Source of the DNA: an uncultured Dysgonomonas sp.
GTDB lineage: Bacteria; Bacteroidota; Bacteroidia; Bacteroidales; Dysgonomonadaceae
Assembly: GCA_937995835.1 (NCBI GenBank)
Contig: CALKIV010000084.1
Location: 1 to 64,000 of the forward strand
Reading direction: 5' to 3'
DNA length: 64,000 bases
A program made the translations under genes and the position numbers. This document shows, piece by piece, positions 16,625 to 25,968 of this stretch (the first letter of the stretch is position 1; each line of letters starts with the position of its first letter). The notes beneath the pieces were generated by a model, which was given only the letters and a program-made list of their open reading frames with translations, ran no database searches and was not told the DNA's origin.

Positions 16625-18310
16625 ATGATGAGACGGTGGTGGGTGTTTTTTTTATTGTATACTTTTTCATTTACTTTCTCTTTAGCACAAGAAAGTAATA
16701 AGACTGCATTTGACTTGTTGAGTGGTGCAACGTACAATAAAAAAGATACTCTGTTGCTTGGCAATGGCTATCGTATATCAATAAAGGATTATAAAACTCC
16801 GTTTTTTCACCCTTCTGATTCGTCAAAACTAATACTCGATTTTGCTCGTAAATCTTTTGAATTTCGGTCTGATAGAGAACAGACAGCAGAATGGATGTTC
16901 GAAGATTTTAAAGTCCTACACTTTCAGAGAAATTATGGTTCGGATTCACTTCTTGCCACTCATGATCTTTGTTATGTTTTGCTAAAGAAAAAGAAGAGTA
17001 GAGTCATTCGATTTTCAAAGGTTGGACAGCTTGATACCATCTATACAAACAATATTGCTTCTCAGATAGTCTCGGATGGCATACCGGCTTCTATTTTTGA
17101 TAACAGAAAAGATTCTATCAGTTTTTTAGGAAAGGAAATTTCGATAAAAGGCTATAGCTCATCGCATCCACGTAACGTTTCTACGAAAAAACGATTAGAT
17201 GATGTTTACTTCAATCTCACTTGGGATTTTTACACCTATTCTTCTGACATTGAGCAGATTATAGAGGCTGATGTTAGAGGTGTAAAGAATAATCCTTATG
17301 ATGGAATAGTATTGAAAGATACCATCGAAGCAGTAATCTTCAGAGATGATATAATATCAGCCCGAAGAATAAGCTCCCAAAATAGACACTATGCAGGCTC
17401 TCCCTATAAGGCGAATGTATATACTAGATATTTGATGAATGTGGAGGTAGATAGCGTAAACCTTTTTCTGAATTTGCACCTCACATCAGACACCGGTTTG
17501 ATAGCGCTCCCTAAGTTTGTTGAAGATAATATTTTTCAACTTGCTTCTCAACCTGAAGAATTGACATTGATTTCTGATCCGATTCTAGTGGCTGATACAA
17601 TTTTTATTCCCAAGAAAAATAGAATGCCAGTCTGGTCGTATTATGATAAGAATACAAGGATAAATGGGTTAACATTGGGATTGATGCAATTGGCTGATGA
17701 CTATAATGTGACTAGTAATGGTTTGCGCTTAGACTTAATAGGTTCTACTTTTGGACCTGTTCTTGGATTTCCCCCGGCCGTTTTTCTTTTTCCATTTGGA
17801 TGGAATGATTTATATGAGACAAAGAAACACTCTAAGTTTATGTACGAAGATATCTATTACAACAGGCTGTCAGTTACCAATGGCATAAAAATATCAACCT
17901 TCGGAGAAATTGCGGGAGGCGGTAGTGTAGTAAACGGATTGTCCATCGCAGGGGTATGTAATGAGAACTTCAAACAAAATGGAATATCTATTGTTGCACT
18001 ATATAATTATGCATATAAAACAAATGGTATTCAGATAGGAGGCGGAGTTTCCGGCAGTGTTTATATCAATGGCTTGCAACTATCGCTTGTAAATTTCAGC
18101 TTGGAGCAAAATGGTATGCAGGTTGGTGCCTACAACTATGCCAAAGAACATCTGTCGGGCGTACAACTTGGAGGATATAACAGGGCAAATGTGATAAATG
18201 GAATACAAATAGGTATATTTAATAATGCAAAACTTCTAAAAGGGTTTCAGATTGGATTATGGAACAAAAACCAAAAAAGAAGTTTACCAATATTCAACTG
18301 GGGAAATTGA
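16625..18310 (+). CDS. Secreted protein with LA_2272-type surface repeats
   Basis: The 561-residue product has a signal peptide (about 1-21, ending in SLAQ). The middle region is unrecognised. The C-terminal ~140 residues (about 415-555) contain at least six degenerate units of the form NGhxhGxxNxA (for example TNGIQIGG, QNGMQVGAYNYA, LSGVQLGGYNRA, INGIQIGIFNNA). Such units occur in the LA_2272 surface-repeat family of Leptospira and Bacteroidota and suggest a beta-solenoid. I infer export to the periplasm or outer membrane; function is unknown. Confidence 0.75.
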   Translation: MMRRWWVFFLLYTFSFTFSLAQESNKTAFDLLSGATYNKKDTLLLGNGYRISIKDYKTPFFHPSDSSKLILDFARKSFEFRSDREQTAEWMFEDFKVLHFQRNYGSDSLLATHDLCYVLLKKKKSRVIRFSKVGQLDTIYTNNIASQIVSDGIPASIFDNRKDSISFLGKEISIKGYSSSHPRNVSTKKRLDDVYFNLTWDFYTYSSDIEQIIEADVRGVKNNPYDGIVLKDTIEAVIFRDDIISARRISSQNRHYAGSPYKANVYTRYLMNVEVDSVNLFLNLHLTSDTGLIALPKFVEDNIFQLASQPEELTLISDPILVADTIFIPKKNRMPVWSYYDKNTRINGLTLGLMQLADDYNVTSNGLRLDLIGSTFGPVLGFPPAVFLFPFGWNDLYETKKHSKFMYEDIYYNRLSVTNGIKISTFGEIAGGGSVVNGLSIAGVCNENFKQNGISIVALYNYAYKTNGIQIGGGVSGSVYINGLQLSLVNFSLEQNGMQVGAYNYAKEHLSGVQLGGYNRANVINGIQIGIFNNAKLLKGFQIGLWNKNQKRSLPIFNWGN

Positions 18311-18311
18311 T

Positions 18312-19022
18312 ATGACCATGACAACAGCAACTGATATACAAGAAGCATTAGAGTTTCTGTCCACGCCGGAAAAGAGAGACTTTTTGCCCTACTTTTTCAA
18401 AACAGGAAAAGGACAGTATGGCGAAGGAGACAAATTTTTGGGAGTCGTAGTGCCCGATACTCGCAAGGTGGCAAAGGCACATAAAGACTTGGCTGATGGA
18501 GAACTGAAAAAACTGCTCAGAAATCCGTATCACGAATGCCGATTATGTGCGTTGCTGATCTTGGTAGAACGCTACAAGAAAGCTGACGGGAAAGGAAAAA
18601 AGACAGTGTATGATTTCTATTTGAGTCAATCCAAGTATGTGAATAATTGGGATTTAGTGGACTTGAGTTCAAGATATATCGTTGGCGAATATCTACTTGA
18701 TAAAGAAGATCGTACCATCCTCTATCAGTTGGCTGAAAGCGAGTGTATGTGGGATCAGCGTATTGCTGTCACCAGCACATATACATTTATCAAAAATAGA
18801 GATTATAAAGATATTATTGCCCTCTCAGAAAAACTAATGCATCATCCTCACGATTTGATGCACAAGGCAATAGGGTGGATGCTGCGAGAAATGGGGAAGA
18901 TGGATATTCAACCTCTATACGACTTTTTGGATAAGCATCACAAGCAAATGCCCAGAACAATGTTGCGCTATTCTATCGAGAAGTTAGAACCCGAGGAGCG
19001 AGCGCATTATATGAAAAAATAA
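18312..19022 (+). CDS. AlkD-like DNA alkylation repair protein
   Basis: The 236-residue all-helical protein matches the HEAT-repeat DNA glycosylase family (AlkC/AlkD), which removes bulky or positively charged alkylated bases. Characteristic blocks are FKTGKGQYGEGDKFLGVVVPDTRKVAK, ECRLCALLILV, NNWDLVDLSS, WDQRIAVTSTYTFI and HKAIGWMLREMGK. A longer frame opens at 18252 inside the previous gene; I choose the ATG at 18312, right after that gene's stop, because the family begins here. It is cotranscribed with its neighbours. Confidence 0.9.
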   Translation: MTMTTATDIQEALEFLSTPEKRDFLPYFFKTGKGQYGEGDKFLGVVVPDTRKVAKAHKDLADGELKKLLRNPYHECRLCALLILVERYKKADGKGKKTVYDFYLSQSKYVNNWDLVDLSSRYIVGEYLLDKEDRTILYQLAESECMWDQRIAVTSTYTFIKNRDYKDIIALSEKLMHHPHDLMHKAIGWMLREMGKMDIQPLYDFLDKHHKQMPRTMLRYSIEKLEPEERAHYMKK

Positions 19023-19043
19023 ATTTTCGTTTAGAAAAAATTA

Positions 19044-20294
19044 ATGTCAAAAAATAAGAAAGAAAATATAAAGGCAAATTATCTGCAACACACACTGGCT
19101 AATGGTTTGCGCATTGTGCACAAACCCTCTGAAAGCAATGTTGCCTACTGTGGTTTTATTGCAGGAGTGGGCACGCGAGATGAATTGCCTCACGAATTTG
19201 GCATGGCTCACTTTGTGGAGCATATGCTGTTTAAAGGAACTGAAAAACGAAAATCGCATCATATCATCAACCGTATGGAAGCTGTTGGTGGAGAACTTAA
19301 CGCCTTCACTAACAAGGAAGAAACGGTAATCTATTCCATCTTCTTGGAAGAACACTACGAACGCAGCATCGAACTGATGGGAGATTTGGTGTTCGGTTCA
19401 CAGTTTCCTCAAGTGGAGATAGAGAAAGAAGTGGAGGTTATTGTGGACGAAATTCACTCGTATGAAGATTCTCCTTCGGAGCTGATCTATGATGATTTTG
19501 AGGACATTTTGTTCAAGGATAGCCCCATTGGGCACAATATTCTGGGCACTGAGGAACATCTGAAAAGCTTTACCACAGCAATGACGATGGACTTTTATCA
19601 TAGATATTATGTGCCTTCCAATTTGGTTTTCTTCTCTTTAGGGAAAACTGATTTTTCGAAAGTGGCTCGTTTGGCTGAAAAATATTTTTCACATATCAGC
19701 GCTTCTTCCTTTGCCAGCCAAAGAGTGGAACCAATATACGTGACTCCTATGCGTCATCAGCTCCATCGCGACACATCGCAGGCTCATGCTGTGATAGGTG
19801 GCAGGGCATATAACATGTTTGATGACAAACGTAGAACGTTAAGCTTATTGAACAATATTTTGGGAGGTCCGGGAATGAATAGCCGATTGAATGTCAGCTT
19901 GCGCGAAAAACGTGGATATGTCTACAATGTAGAATCGGGCATTTCAGCGTATTCTGATGCGGGTGTTTTTTCCATTTATTTTGGTTGCGATAAGCGCAAT
20001 AGCGAAAAATGTATCACACTAGTGCAAAAGGAGTTGAAAAAGATGCGAGAGGTAAAACTTACTACTTCTCAGCTTCAAGCTGCTAAAAAACAGTATATTG
20101 GGCAAATAGGTGTAGCCTCTGCCAATGCTGAGAATGTGGCTTTGGCACTAGGGAAAAATATTTTACATTTCGACTATTTTAGTTCTTTGGACGAGATAAA
20201 AGCAAAAACAGAAGCTGTTACGGCAGAACAGATTCTAGAAACGGCGAACGAAATATTAGCCGAAAATAGATTATTTACACTGATATATCATTAA
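19044..20294 (+). CDS. M16-family zinc peptidase
   Basis: This 416-residue pitrilysin-type protease has the inverted zinc motif HFVEH (H56, E59, H60) and the third ligand E136 in VDEIHSYED, followed by the C-terminal M16 domain (about 180-360, with GGPGMNSRLNVSLREKRGYVYNVES). No signal peptide is visible, so it is probably cytosolic, where such enzymes degrade short peptides. The length fits the single-unit PqqL/mitochondrial-processing-peptidase-like class. The substrate is unknown. Confidence 0.92.
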   Translation: MSKNKKENIKANYLQHTLANGLRIVHKPSESNVAYCGFIAGVGTRDELPHEFGMAHFVEHMLFKGTEKRKSHHIINRMEAVGGELNAFTNKEETVIYSIFLEEHYERSIELMGDLVFGSQFPQVEIEKEVEVIVDEIHSYEDSPSELIYDDFEDILFKDSPIGHNILGTEEHLKSFTTAMTMDFYHRYYVPSNLVFFSLGKTDFSKVARLAEKYFSHISASSFASQRVEPIYVTPMRHQLHRDTSQAHAVIGGRAYNMFDDKRRTLSLLNNILGGPGMNSRLNVSLREKRGYVYNVESGISAYSDAGVFSIYFGCDKRNSEKCITLVQKELKKMREVKLTTSQLQAAKKQYIGQIGVASANAENVALALGKNILHFDYFSSLDEIKAKTEAVTAEQILETANEILAENRLFTLIYH

Positions 20295-20300
20295 TTCTTA

Positions 20301-20308
20301 TAACTTTG
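20301..20308 (+). promoter_or_regulatory. -7 box of the outer-membrane barrel gene
   Basis: TAACTTTG, a full match to TAnnTTTG, 30 bases before the ATG. Confidence 0.55.
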
Positions 20309-20338
20309 TTGATCAGACAAGATGGAGATTAAGATCTT

Positions 20339-21049
20339 ATGAAACGAGCAATAAAATTATTTTCAGTTATATTCTTCTTTACATTCATCGCGCTTGGCAC
20401 TTCCTTGCAGGCACAAAGCCAATATAGACGTCCTTTTTATGGCGATTTCTTTGGTGGAATAACCTTTGCCAGTATGGATATCAAGGGAGGAAATGAATAT
20501 AAGAAAAACAAGATAGGATTCATGATTGGAGGAAACGCAAACTTTCGTTTCTACCATAATATGGTTTTACAATCAGGATTTCACATTGTGAAAAAAGGAT
20601 CGCTGAAACACAAAGATATAACCATACAGCTAGATGGGCCTGTTGAAAAACATGATGTGAAGCAAACTGTAGATGCCAACTATATACAAATACCTCTGAA
20701 TCTAGGATTTGAAGTGCCTATTGGAAAAAATTTCTTGGTCAACTTCAATGCCGGTGTTTTTGGAGCTTACGGTTTTAAGGGGGAAAGCAAGCAGAAAGGT
20801 TATAAGGTTATGATTATTAATGGAGAATATCAGCAACAGGAATCCCAAAATGAACCTACGGTTAAAACCTTTAGCAATATGAAACTAAAGAAATGGGACT
20901 ATGGTGTGGGCTTCAATGTGGGGGTGGTGCACGATGTGTATATTCTTCGTTTTCAGTACGATCACGGATTGGCTAATGTGGCAACCGAGGCACTGCGAAC
21001 AGAGTGGCACACCAGAAACTACATGATTTGCTTAGGATTTAGATTCTGA
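20339..21049 (+). CDS. Outer-membrane beta-barrel protein (PorT-like)
   Basis: The 236-residue product has a signal peptide (about 1-26, ending LQAQ), alternating amphipathic strands and a C-terminal aromatic residue (CLGFRF), as in eight-stranded barrels of the PF13568 type. The family includes PorT of the type IX system, but also many unrelated barrels, so I do not call it PorT. A bidirectional terminator follows. Confidence 0.75.
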   Translation: MKRAIKLFSVIFFFTFIALGTSLQAQSQYRRPFYGDFFGGITFASMDIKGGNEYKKNKIGFMIGGNANFRFYHNMVLQSGFHIVKKGSLKHKDITIQLDGPVEKHDVKQTVDANYIQIPLNLGFEVPIGKNFLVNFNAGVFGAYGFKGESKQKGYKVMIINGEYQQQESQNEPTVKTFSNMKLKKWDYGVGFNVGVVHDVYILRFQYDHGLANVATEALRTEWHTRNYMICLGFRF

Positions 21050-21072
21050 TAATGATAAACAAATGAGATACT

Positions 21073-21108
21073 AAAAAAGCTAGAAGAAAAACTCTTCTAG
21101 CTTTTTTT
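21073..21108. terminator. Bidirectional terminator
   Basis: A 15-bp stem of A/T tails around GCTAGAAGA (21073-21087 with 21093-21107) has a 5-base loop. It serves the rightward barrel gene and the leftward rpiB. Confidence 0.9.
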
Positions 21109-21134
21109 GAATCTATTAAATACCTGTTTGTATT

Positions 21135-21596
21135 TTATTTACAAAGAGGAATCTTGTCTATTCTTTTTTGGTGTCTTCCCCCTTCAAATTCAGTGTTGAA
21201 GAAAGCTTCTACCATTGCATCACATTCGTCATTGGTGATGAAGCGAGCCGGAAGGCTTAGCACATTGGCGTTGTTATGTTCGCGTGCTAGCTTAGCGATC
21301 TCCAATGTCCAACAGAGGGCTGCACGCACTTTTGGGTGCTTGTTGATAGCCATGCTGATGCCATTGCCACTGCCACAGATGGTCATCCCTAGTTCGCACT
21401 CTTCGGTGTCGATTGCAGTTCCTAGTTTGTGGGCAAAGTCGGGATAGTCTACACTCTTCGTAGAAAATGTACCAAAGTCTGTAAACTTGATACCACTAGC
21501 TTTAAATAGCTCAATGATATGTTGTTTCATCTCAAAGCCGGCATGGTCAGAAGCCAGACCAATAGGCTTATCTGTTTTTGCAATAGAGACTTTCAT
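21135..21596 (-). CDS. rpiB: Ribose-5-phosphate isomerase B
   Basis: RpiB interconverts ribose 5-phosphate and ribulose 5-phosphate in the non-oxidative pentose phosphate pathway. The 153 residues contain GLASDHAGFEMK, the catalytic Cys block CGSGNGISMAINK and NNANVLSLPARF. The upstream neighbour is transketolase, the same pathway, 69 bases away; a 10-bp perfect hairpin (21626-21656) lies in that gap. Confidence 0.95.
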   Translation of the reverse strand: MKVSIAKTDKPIGLASDHAGFEMKQHIIELFKASGIKFTDFGTFSTKSVDYPDFAHKLGTAIDTEECELGMTICGSGNGISMAINKHPKVRAALCWTLEIAKLAREHNNANVLSLPARFITNDECDAMVEAFFNTEFEGGRHQKRIDKIPLCK

Positions 21597-21625
21597 ATTA
21601 TGATGTCTTTGTTGTTGAAAGAAAC

Positions 21626-21656
21626 GGTCATGGTGCTTATACCAAACACCATGACC
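21626..21656 (-). other. Hairpin between tkt and rpiB
   Basis: A perfect 10-bp inverted repeat (GGTCATGGTG at 21626-21635 with CACCATGACC at 21647-21656). With no T run after it on the minus strand it is more likely an mRNA processing or stability element than a terminator. Confidence 0.55.
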
Positions 21657-21665
21657 AGATTCATA

Positions 21666-23690
21666 TTATTTCAACAATTCTTTTACTTGTTTATATACGT
21701 TGTCAGCTGTGAATCCTAGTTTTTCGTCAAGCACAGTATATGGTGCAGAGAATCCAAAAGAATTCATTCCCCAAACTGTTCCGTCAGCACCCACAAGTCC
21801 TTCTAGCGTTACAGGAAGACCAGCAGTCAATCCGAATTTCTTTTTGCCTCTAGGCAATACAGACTCTTGATATTCTTTGCTTTGGCTTCTGAATTTTCCT
21901 TCTGAAGGTACTGAAACAATACGAGTTTTGATGCCGTCCTTTTTCAGTAGTTTAGCTCCTTCCACTAGGGTAGAAACCTCTGAACCAGAAGCAAGAAGAA
22001 TAACATCGTAGTTGGCGTCTTCTTCTACCACGTAACCACCTTTTTCAGCTTGAAGAGCTTCTTCATATCTGTTGCCCTTGCTAGGTAGATCGGTGATATT
22101 TTGACGAGAAAAGATCAAAGCAGTAGGAGTCGATTTGTTTTCCATTGCCATTTTCCAAGCCACTGTCGTTTCTTGAACGTCAGCAGGACGAAGTACTAGC
22201 ATAGAGTTTTGTCCACTGTGATTTTGTAGTTTCTCCATCAAACGGATTTGAGCTTCTTGTTCCACAGGCTCATGAGTAGGTCCGTCTTCTCCCACACGGA
22301 AAGCATCATGCGTCCAGATAAATTTAACCGGAAGCTCCATTAACGCAGCAATACGTGCAGCAGGTTTCATATAATCTGAGAACACAAAGAAGGTAGCACA
22401 TGCTGGTATCACACCTCCATGAAGAGCCATACCGATACAGATAGCTGCCATTGTCAATTCAGATACACCCGCTTGGAAGAATGCTCCAGAGAAGTCATCT
22501 TGAGTCATTGCTTTGGTGTGTTTCAAGAATCCGTCAGTCTTGTCAGAGTTTGACAAGTCAGCCGATGACACCACCATATTTTCTACTTGTTGAGCCAAAG
22601 CACCCAATACAGTTGCTGAAGCCGAACGTGTAGCTTGATTTGGTTTTTGTTCTATTGCTGACCAATTGATGTTTGGAAGTTCGCCAGCAAACCAACTTTT
22701 CATTTTAGCAGCTCCTTCCGGATTGCTTTTTGCCCAAGCTGCTCTTTCAGCAGTTTTCTTAGCTACTATTTCTTTTAGTTCTTTAGCACGCTTAGCATAT
22801 AGATCTTTTACTTCAGGGAAGATAGCAAACGGATTTTTAGGATCTCCACCTAGAGTTTCCACAGTTTTGTCGAACGATGCACCGGCAGCGCTAAGTGGTT
22901 GTCCGTGTGTAGAAATCAAGTTAGCAAATGCTTTACCTTCAGCATCTACAGTTCCTTTTGCCATTCTTGTTTTACCGATGATCAGTACTGGTTTTTGTTT
23001 TTCCAGTTTAGCTTCGGTCAAGGCTGCACGAATTTCTGTAGCGTCGTTTCCGTTGATGGTGATCACTCTCCATCCCCAAGCTTTATATTTTGCTTCTACG
23101 TCTTCTTTGGTCACAGCATCAGTTGTTGTTGATAGCTGAATGTCATTTGAGTCGTAGAACATAATTAAGTTGCTCAATCCTAAGTTGCCGGCAATACGTC
23201 CAGCTCCTTGCGAAATTTCTTCTTGCACACCACCGTCAGAGATAAATGCATAGATCGTTTGATCCATTCCGCCTAGTTTGCTTTTCAAAAACTTAGCAGC
23301 TATGGCAGCTCCAACAGCAAATGTATGTCCTTGTCCTAGAGGTCCAGAGGTGTTTTCGATTCCTCTCATCACATCTAGTTCGGGGTGTCCCGGAGTGATG
23401 CTTCCCCATGAACGGAACCCTTGCAGGTCTTCCATAGAGAATTTGCCGGTGAAGGCAAGTGTTGCATAAAGCATGGTAGACATATGTCCTGGATCAAGAA
23501 AGAAGCGATCTCTTTCTTCCCAACTTGGGTTTTCCGGATCATATTCCAAAAATTCTGAATATAGCACATTGATAAAGTCTGCTCCACCCATTGCACCTCC
23601 AGGGTGTCCTGATTTTGCTTTTTCTACCATCGCAGCAGCCAAGATACGGATGTTATCTGCTGCTTTGTTTAAAACATTAAGGTCGTTCAT
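21666..23690 (-). CDS. tkt: Transketolase
   Basis: Transketolase moves two-carbon units between sugar phosphates with thiamine diphosphate. The 674-residue protein has KSGHPGGAMGGADF near 26, GHMSTMLYA, GPLGQGHTFAVGAA, the ThDP motif around YAFISDGGVQEEISQGAG, and in the second half THDAFRVGEDGPTHEPVEQ and LRPADVQET. Its length is normal. With rpiB downstream it forms a pentose phosphate operon. Confidence 0.96.
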   Translation of the reverse strand: MNDLNVLNKAADNIRILAAAMVEKAKSGHPGGAMGGADFINVLYSEFLEYDPENPSWEERDRFFLDPGHMSTMLYATLAFTGKFSMEDLQGFRSWGSITPGHPELDVMRGIENTSGPLGQGHTFAVGAAIAAKFLKSKLGGMDQTIYAFISDGGVQEEISQGAGRIAGNLGLSNLIMFYDSNDIQLSTTTDAVTKEDVEAKYKAWGWRVITINGNDATEIRAALTEAKLEKQKPVLIIGKTRMAKGTVDAEGKAFANLISTHGQPLSAAGASFDKTVETLGGDPKNPFAIFPEVKDLYAKRAKELKEIVAKKTAERAAWAKSNPEGAAKMKSWFAGELPNINWSAIEQKPNQATRSASATVLGALAQQVENMVVSSADLSNSDKTDGFLKHTKAMTQDDFSGAFFQAGVSELTMAAICIGMALHGGVIPACATFFVFSDYMKPAARIAALMELPVKFIWTHDAFRVGEDGPTHEPVEQEAQIRLMEKLQNHSGQNSMLVLRPADVQETTVAWKMAMENKSTPTALIFSRQNITDLPSKGNRYEEALQAEKGGYVVEEDANYDVILLASGSEVSTLVEGAKLLKKDGIKTRIVSVPSEGKFRSQSKEYQESVLPRGKKKFGLTAGLPVTLEGLVGADGTVWGMNSFGFSAPYTVLDEKLGFTADNVYKQVKELLK

Positions 23691-23844
23691 TTCGATTCTT
23701 TACTTTATTTTTATAATTACTTATTATTATCTTTTTTGATCTTAATCGTAAAATTTCTACTAAAATAGTGATTTTAATGTCAACAAACTACATTTCTTTT
23801 ATAGAAAGAAACGATTGTCATATTTTTCTTTCGTACATGCCAAA

Positions 23845-23872
23845 CTCTTTGCTGAGCATCGTCAGCAAAGAG
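23845..23872. repeat. Perfect inverted repeat upstream of tkt
   Basis: CTCTTTGCTGA (23845-23855) and TCAGCAAAGAG (23862-23872) form an 11-bp perfect stem with a 6-base loop. No T tract follows on either strand, so an operator or leader structure fits better than a terminator. Confidence 0.5.
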
Positions 23873-24264
23873 GCGCCTTAGTTAGAGAAAGATACTGTAG
23901 TTTTTACAACATGGTAACAGCTTAGTTTATGTTTTTGGGAAGTATAAATATTCAAAATATTTAGAATGATTTTTGTGTATAACTGTTTGTTATTATCTAT
24001 TTTATTTAAGGTGTACCAATCTCTTAGAACTAAGATAAGCATATTTTTCTCTAAAATAATGATTTTTAGTTTTTATTTATTGGCGAATAATAAAATTACA
24101 AGAGCTATCAATCATCTAAGATTAAAGATTATTCTCTTAAAGTTATAATAAGTATTGCACTAGATTTTGATACTCGTCCTTGATGTAATGGCAATACAAG
24201 AACGAAAAACGTATGTGATTATTTATCAGTATTTAATCATAGTGTTCATGTGACTCTTTATTTG

Positions 24265-24272
24265 TATTTTTG
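24265..24272 (+). promoter_or_regulatory. -7 box of the lipoprotein gene
   Basis: TATTTTTG, full consensus, 26 bases before the ATG. Confidence 0.55.
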
Positions 24273-24297
24273 TTTTGCTAAATAATTATACTGTCAA

Positions 24298-25878
24298 ATG
24301 AAACACTACACTTTTACTACACTTACTTTATTGTTGCTCGTCCTTTTCTCATGTAATACAAAGACTAAAGAGAAAGAGAATAAATTAACAGAAGTATCCT
24401 CTAGAATAGCACCTCAAGCAGAAAAAGACAATAATGAAGGTCTGATAGCCTTAGATGATGATCTAGAAATAACTTTAGGACCTATAGATTCGGATGATGA
24501 AATGGAGGAAGATGACCTCCCGATGACTGAAAAACCAAAATTTGGCTACACCATTGCCGACGATGTGTGGCTGGTGCGCTTGGATACCCTGTCGCCTCTT
24601 GCCGACACCAGCTATTTTAGAATGGCAGAAAGGATAGCTCCAACAGGCGTTGATCTACGATTCATTTATCCTAAAGGACAATATAACAAGTATGTTTCTA
24701 AACTAAATTCATATCGAAAATTTTGTGGTGGTTGGTCATTCCGTGGCTTTAATATGGACGGTCCCTTAGATGAAAATGAGTATAGAGGTCTTGTAACAAT
24801 AAAAAATAAACTAGGTAGCTATGTCTTCAACCCCAATAGAAAACCACTTGTCGGACTTTTGATCTCCACAGTAGATGCCCCTCCTGTGTTTTATGAAGGT
24901 GAAGATATTGATTGTGTGGAGACAATAAAAAAGCATTTTAATATAGAAACCAAAGAAGAACTAATGGCTTTGATCAAAAGTAAAGTAAAGATAGCCAATG
25001 AGATGGTTGTGGCACATAATAAAGCGTTTCTAGCTACTCACTATGCTGAGAGTAAGTACGATTTTGATAAAAAGCAGACCAAATTGTTGAACGAATATAT
25101 CATCGAAGAACTTTTTGCTATCAAAGCCCAATTTGTTATGAACAAACAACGACTGATGGACTATGCCGAAAGTGATGTGAAAAAGAAAATATTAGCATAC
25201 GATTTAGGAGGGCATTTCCCCGATACGGTATATATGGCTTTCGAGTATGGGAAAGGAAATAGGCTGGAGGCAATTGAGGTGACCCAGAAAAAAGATAAAC
25301 GATATGATGTGAAATACACCGTCGGCTACGATGGCAATGGCTTGGTAGACAAATTATACTCTAATGAAAAGCCTAAGCTTCAGATATATGCTTATCAAGA
25401 TTCTATCGTGTGTGTCACTCTTCCTCAATACTATGATTATCTAACTGCTAAGCCCGAAACTAAGACGATGATACTGACTTCTGAGGGCTTTTTGCCAGAA
25501 AAGATTGTGCTGGGAAGGAATAATGTTAGTATTCTAAAATTTGATGAGAAGAGACAGTTGATCAGCTATGAGAGTATATTCTTAGATCATAACTTTGCCA
25601 CAGGATATTATTACAGCTACAAGGGAGATCAACTAAAACAACTGGAATACAAAGTGAACAACATTGATAGCCAAGGAAACACTGTGTCTCAAAATATAGT
25701 ATATCAATCGATCTACAAGGATAATAGAATAGAATTGAAAATGAATGGTGCAACGTATACGCAGAGCTTGACGTATGACAAAAAGAAGAATCTAACATCC
25801 GCAATCTTTGATAAAAAACCGACCGCCTTTGGGGAGACAGGACATGTAGTGGATGCTATTTTTACATATACCTATTAA
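24298..25878 (+). CDS. Putative lipoprotein of unknown function
   Basis: The 526-residue protein begins with a lipoprotein signal whose lipobox ends LFSC, placing the lipidated cysteine at C19. After it come a Lys/Glu-rich linker and a strongly acidic segment (about 50-80), resembling the acidic lipoprotein export signals that send Bacteroidota lipoproteins to the surface. The rest has many YxYxxxQL-type strand motifs near the C-terminus (like YD repeats), but I recognise no enzyme. It is transcribed alone. Confidence 0.7.
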   Translation: MKHYTFTTLTLLLLVLFSCNTKTKEKENKLTEVSSRIAPQAEKDNNEGLIALDDDLEITLGPIDSDDEMEEDDLPMTEKPKFGYTIADDVWLVRLDTLSPLADTSYFRMAERIAPTGVDLRFIYPKGQYNKYVSKLNSYRKFCGGWSFRGFNMDGPLDENEYRGLVTIKNKLGSYVFNPNRKPLVGLLISTVDAPPVFYEGEDIDCVETIKKHFNIETKEELMALIKSKVKIANEMVVAHNKAFLATHYAESKYDFDKKQTKLLNEYIIEELFAIKAQFVMNKQRLMDYAESDVKKKILAYDLGGHFPDTVYMAFEYGKGNRLEAIEVTQKKDKRYDVKYTVGYDGNGLVDKLYSNEKPKLQIYAYQDSIVCVTLPQYYDYLTAKPETKTMILTSEGFLPEKIVLGRNNVSILKFDEKRQLISYESIFLDHNFATGYYYSYKGDQLKQLEYKVNNIDSQGNTVSQNIVYQSIYKDNRIELKMNGATYTQSLTYDKKKNLTSAIFDKKPTAFGETGHVVDAIFTYTY

Positions 25879-25927
25879 GATGTAAATACAAAGCAAACAT
25901 TATATTTTCTGTCCACAGATTATTTTG

Positions 25928-25935
25928 TATTTTTG
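25928..25935 (+). promoter_or_regulatory. -7 box of valS
   Basis: TATTTTTG, full consensus, 33 bases before the valS ATG. Confidence 0.6.
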
Positions 25936-25968
25936 TAGCTTCAAATTATTTTATAACATTATTAAATC

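Larger units (their letters stand above)
23691..24297. other. Divergent intergenic region, tkt / lipoprotein
   Basis: The 607 bases are AT-rich. They hold one perfect hairpin (23845-23872), the lipoprotein -7 box at 24265-24272, and a 60-codon hydrophobic frame at 23966-24148 with no coding signs. I see nothing else. Confidence 0.5.

Noticed and set aside
18252..18311. Earlier ATG for the AlkD-like gene inside the surface-repeat gene
   Set aside because: The extra 20 residues are just the other frame of the preceding gene; the family starts at 18312.
20339..21049. Naming the barrel protein PorT of the type IX system
   Set aside because: The family-level resemblance is shared by many unrelated Bacteroidota barrels and the neighbours do not support it.
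23966..24148. 60-codon hydrophobic frame in the tkt upstream gap
   Set aside because: It is AT-driven, low-complexity, has no promoter or neighbour in phase, and nothing in it looks conserved.
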